Below, piece after piece: positions 5,430 through 7,781 of a stretch of 7,781 nucleotides of DNA (positions are counted from its first letter, which is position 1; every line of letters begins with the position of its first letter). A model generated the notes under the pieces. That model made no database searches, was not told the DNA's origin, and saw nothing but the letters and a program-made list of their open reading frames with translations. Source of the DNA: JABDCI01 sp964475835 (lineage in GTDB: Bacteria > Verrucomicrobiota > Verrucomicrobiia > JABWAM01); assembly GCA_964475835.1 (NCBI GenBank), contig CAYYYL010000065.1, positions 1 to 7,781 of the forward strand, read 5' to 3'. The position numbers and the translations under genes were made by a program.

Positions 5430-6926
5430 TCAAACAAATGGAAGCTGGGAGGCGGATGTCGGGGCACGGAAGGAAACCGTGAAGCGGGTTCCTTCAGCGG
5501 GTTTGCTGTCGACGTCGATTTTGGCTTCATGGGCATCGGCGATCCATCGGACGATGGCAAGCCCCAGACCGGTGCCTTCAAGATCATTGCGCGAAGGGTT
5601 TTCAGCTCTGCGAAAACGGTCAAAAATATAGGGAAGATCCTCGGGACGAATGCCCGTTCCGAAGTCGCGGATGATGACCCTCGGGATGGCGAGGTCGGCG
5701 ACGACCACAATTTCGACGGTTTGTCCGGCGGTGGAAAATTTGATGGCGTTGTGGACAAGGTTGAAAAAAAGGCTCATGAGGAGTTCCGGTTCGCCTCGTA
5801 CCGTGAGCGCTTCATCAGAAAACTCCGGGGAATCACCCTGGGGGGTGTCGATGCGCATCGAGAGTTTGATCTGTTCCTGACGGGCGAATGTCTGAAGCCG
5901 TTCCATGACGGTTAGTAGCACTTCGTCCAGACGAACTCCGGGATTGAATTTGAGGGGCTGGCCGGAATCCGCCCGGGCAAGCAGGAGCAGGTTCTGAATA
6001 ATCTGGGTGAGGCGTTGCAACTCCTCCGAAGCGCTGGTCAGAAACCCTTGATACTCATCGACGGATCGCGGTTGTTGTCGGAGAACATCCACTTCGCCCT
6101 TCAGAATGGTGATGGGGGTTTTGAGTTCATGGGACGCATCCGCGACGAAGCGTTGCTGGCTCCGGAACGCGCTCTCGAGGCGGTCGAGCATTTCATTGAG
6201 GGTGACGGAGAGGCGACGCAATTCGTCATCTGCAGGCGGGATGGGCAATCGGGCTTCGAGCCTCTCCGCGTGGAGTTGCTGGGCTGCGGAGATGATGCGG
6301 TTGATGGGTAGGAAGGACCGGCCGGCGAGCCACCAGCCTGCCGCGCCTGCGAGAAAAAGACTGATGGGAACTCCAATGAAAAAGAGGGCCGTTCTCAGCC
6401 GTGCCAGGGAGCGATCGTAGACCTGGGTGCTGACTCCGAGTTGCACGATGAGTTGCAGTCTTCCCTGGTTGGAGAGGGGCAGACAGAGAAGCCGGAGGTC
6501 CCCCTGCTTTAAATAGTCCGGCACTTCATAAGACTTATAGGTTGCGAAAATGGGCTCGGAGGTTCGGAGACGATCGAGTGAATTCGTCTGGAATGGCAGC
6601 GAAAGGGCGCCGAGATTGGTGGTGCGGGCAAGCGATCGCCCTTCGGGGGTACGTATCTCGATGTATTCATTGCCCGCTTGAAAGGGAAAGAGTTTGCCTG
6701 ATTCGGCGATGAGGGCCTGGTTGATGGAGAGCTGCCCGAGGAGATCGATTTGAATGCTGCTGGCGATGCCGAGGGCACGATTGTAAAGCGCACGGTCAAA
6801 ATCCTCGGCAAGATTACGCTGATAGACCCAGTAGAGCACGGAGCTGAAGGTGAACAGGATGATGCCGAACACCGCGACATACAGCACCGTGATGCGAAAC
6901 CGCAGGGTTGAAAAAAAATGGGGCAT
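5430..6926 (-). CDS. Two-component sensor histidine kinase, heavy-metal-sensor (CusS-like) type
   Basis: This 498-residue inner-membrane kinase has transmembrane helix 1 at about 12-35, a periplasmic sensing domain at about 36-177, helix 2 at about 178-201 and a HAMP linker at about 202-255. The dimerisation domain carries the phospho-accepting H266 in SHELKTP. The ATPase domain follows with the N box NLVHNAIKFS (N393), G1 box DFGTG (421-425), F box YIFDRFRR (433-440) and G2 box GTGLGLAI (451-458). All catalytic motifs are intact. The layout and the EYQGFLTSASEELQRLTQII stretch resemble kinases of the copper/silver or heavy-metal group, but the periplasmic region shows no obvious metal ligands, so the signal is uncertain. 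The partner is surely the response regulator encoded upstream, 160 nt away. The ATG at 6926 has no Shine-Dalgarno (the preceding RNA is CU-rich). Confidence 0.93.
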   Translation of the reverse strand: MPHFFSTLRFRITVLYVAVFGIILFTFSSVLYWVYQRNLAEDFDRALYNRALGIASSIQIDLLGQLSINQALIAESGKLFPFQAGNEYIEIRTPEGRSLARTTNLGALSLPFQTNSLDRLRTSEPIFATYKSYEVPDYLKQGDLRLLCLPLSNQGRLQLIVQLGVSTQVYDRSLARLRTALFFIGVPISLFLAGAAGWWLAGRSFLPINRIISAAQQLHAERLEARLPIPPADDELRRLSVTLNEMLDRLESAFRSQQRFVADASHELKTPITILKGEVDVLRQQPRSVDEYQGFLTSASEELQRLTQIIQNLLLLARADSGQPLKFNPGVRLDEVLLTVMERLQTFARQEQIKLSMRIDTPQGDSPEFSDEALTVRGEPELLMSLFFNLVHNAIKFSTAGQTVEIVVVADLAIPRVIIRDFGTGIRPEDLPYIFDRFRRAENPSRNDLEGTGLGLAIVRWIADAHEAKIDVDSKPAEGTRFTVSFRAPTSASQLPFV

Positions 6927-6998
6927 GGGAGGAGGGGATCAACCACGACACGGAGCAAGAGGATGAGGTTTTTTGCAATGGCTCATTTTAATCTCATT

Positions 6999-7083
6999 GG
7001 AGGGCGACGCTCTGTCGTCGCCTTTCGGACTCTGTGATCTTGTGGTTTGTATTTCTGAAGGGGACGACGGTGCGTCACCCTCC
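6999..7083. repeat. REP/BIME-like pair of inverted palindromic arms between regulator and kinase genes
   Basis: The arm at 6999-7024 (plus strand) and the arm at 7083-7058 (minus strand) match at 22 of 26 positions. Each starts GGAGGG and contains a palindrome: GGCGACG/CGTCGCC with a 6-nt loop in the first (7003-7009 and 7016-7022), and the same stem with one mismatch in the second. Short units with a GGAG foot, a GC-rich hairpin and a paired head-to-head arrangement are the features of REP sequences and BIMEs mobilised by REP-associated (RAYT) transposases. No such transposase is in the window. The second arm begins 3 nt after the response regulator stop, so it could also stabilise or attenuate the transcript before the kinase gene. 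Confidence 0.75.
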
Positions 7084-7086
7084 ATC

Positions 7087-7752
7087 TTATTCCTTCAAAA
7101 CGTAACCGGTTCCCACGACGGTCTGGAGAAGTTTTGTTTTGAAGCCGTGATCGATTTTTTTTCGAAGGAAGTTGATGTAAACATCGATCACGTTGCTTTC
7201 ATTGTCGAAGTGGATGTCCCAGACGTGCTCGCTGATGGCGGTGCGCGTCACCACTTTTCCAGCGTTTTGCATGAGGTATTCCAGGAGGGCGAATTCCTTG
7301 GAGGTGAGATCGATCTCCTTACCATCGCGGGTGGCTTTGCGGGTGGCGGTGTCGAGTTCGAGATCGGCGACTTTAAGTCTTGGACGTGCGCCCTGATGGC
7401 GGCGCATGAGCGCGCGGACGCGAGCCAGAAGCTCGGCGAACTCGAAGGGTTTGCCAAGATAGTCGTCGGCGCCACTGTCGAGGCCCTTGACCTTGTCCTC
7501 GGTCGAGCTCAAGGCAGTGAGCATCAGGATGGGAGTGTGGACCTTGAGTCGGCGCAGATTGCGACAGATTTGAAGGCCGTCCTGTCCGGGAAGCATCACA
7601 TCGAGCACGACGAGATCGTAATCGTGGAGCTGGGCTTGGGATTCAGCATCAGCTCCGTCAAGCACCACATCGACGGCGTAGCCGTGCTCCACCAGCCCTT
7701 TCTTGATGAATTGGGCTGTTTTCTTTTGATCTTCAACGACGAGAATGCGCAC
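7087..7752 (-). CDS. OmpR/PhoB-family response regulator
   Basis: This 221-residue DNA-binding regulator has a receiver domain (1-120) with acidic pocket E7 and D8, phosphorylation site D51 in VVLDVMLPGQDG, T79 and K101 (KPF). A winged-helix trans_reg_C domain follows (about 125-221) and ends in the typical GTGYVL. The 'HVWDIHFDNESNVIDVYINFLRKKID' region (176-201) is most like the CusR/CopR heavy-metal subgroup, matching the neighbouring kinase. The start is a GTG (7752-7750), which puts MRILVVED at the N-terminus as expected. A possible extended -10 element lies just 6 nt upstream, so the message may be leaderless. The target genes cannot be read from this window; no efflux or metal-resistance genes are visible. 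Confidence 0.95.
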   Translation of the reverse strand: MRILVVEDQKKTAQFIKKGLVEHGYAVDVVLDGADAESQAQLHDYDLVVLDVMLPGQDGLQICRNLRRLKVHTPILMLTALSSTEDKVKGLDSGADDYLGKPFEFAELLARVRALMRRHQGARPRLKVADLELDTATRKATRDGKEIDLTSKEFALLEYLMQNAGKVVTRTAISEHVWDIHFDNESNVIDVYINFLRKKIDHGFKTKLLQTVVGTGYVLKE

Positions 7753-7758
7753 GGTGGA

Positions 7759-7764
7759 ATCATA
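7759..7764 (-). promoter_or_regulatory. Candidate extended -10 promoter element for the response regulator
   Basis: On the minus strand TGTTATGAT contains TATGAT (5 of 6 matches to TATAAT) preceded by the TGn extension. It ends 6 nt before the GTG start codon, so the expected transcription start coincides with the first base of the start codon or nearly so. Seventeen nucleotides of spacer reach the window edge, so any -35 hexamer would lie just outside. The motif match is direct; promoter function is inferred. Confidence 0.4.
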
Positions 7765-7781
7765 ACAGTCCCCGCTGAAAA

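Overview
All well-supported genes lie on the minus strand, so transcription runs from high to low coordinates. Most of the window is moderately GC-rich, but the CHASE2 gene at the left end is clearly more AT-rich. A lone H-x-DG-type pseudopilin, a CHASE2 protein, a repeat-flanked four-helix-bundle gene and REP-like intergenic palindromes together suggest a member of the Verrucomicrobiota or the wider PVC group. This is an inference from gene content; there is no rRNA or other phylogenetic marker here.

Layout in transcription order: (1) an OmpR/PhoB-type response regulator (7752-7087), probably the first gene of its transcript, with an extended -10 promoter so close to its GTG start that the mRNA may be leaderless. 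(2) A 160-nt gap holding two inverted, REP-like 26-nt palindromic arms (6999-7083). (3) The partner sensor histidine kinase (6926-5430), resembling heavy-metal (CusS-like) kinases. (4) A type II secretion/type IV pilus-like pseudopilin (5319-4525). (5) A DHH/DHHA1 phosphoesterase of the NrnA type (4473-3478). (6) Malate dehydrogenase (3303-2374). (7) A 442-bp repeat-bounded cassette (2371-1930) carrying a four-helix-bundle (23S rRNA intervening-sequence type) gene. (8) 5'-methylthioadenosine phosphorylase mtnP (1926-1051). (9) A CHASE2-domain membrane protein (1032-40) lacking the usual C-terminal membrane helices and output domain. (10) The first 14 codons of a further ORF (43-1), joined to it by an ATGA overlap.

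The most striking structure is the cassette between mdh and mtnP. Four copies of a 7-nt unit at one end face four copies of its reverse complement at the other. The ends lie 2 nt from the mdh stop and 3 nt from the mtnP start, so the cassette is essentially the whole intergenic region. The cassette ORF runs through one repeat arm, so its last 11 residues come from repeat DNA, and it ends in an ATGA overlap with mtnP. This looks like a small mobile or proliferating element that has become part of the operon and now supplies the mtnP leader. The second notable structure is the REP/BIME-like pair between the two-component genes. No CRISPR array, tRNA or rRNA gene, or obvious complete defence system was seen.
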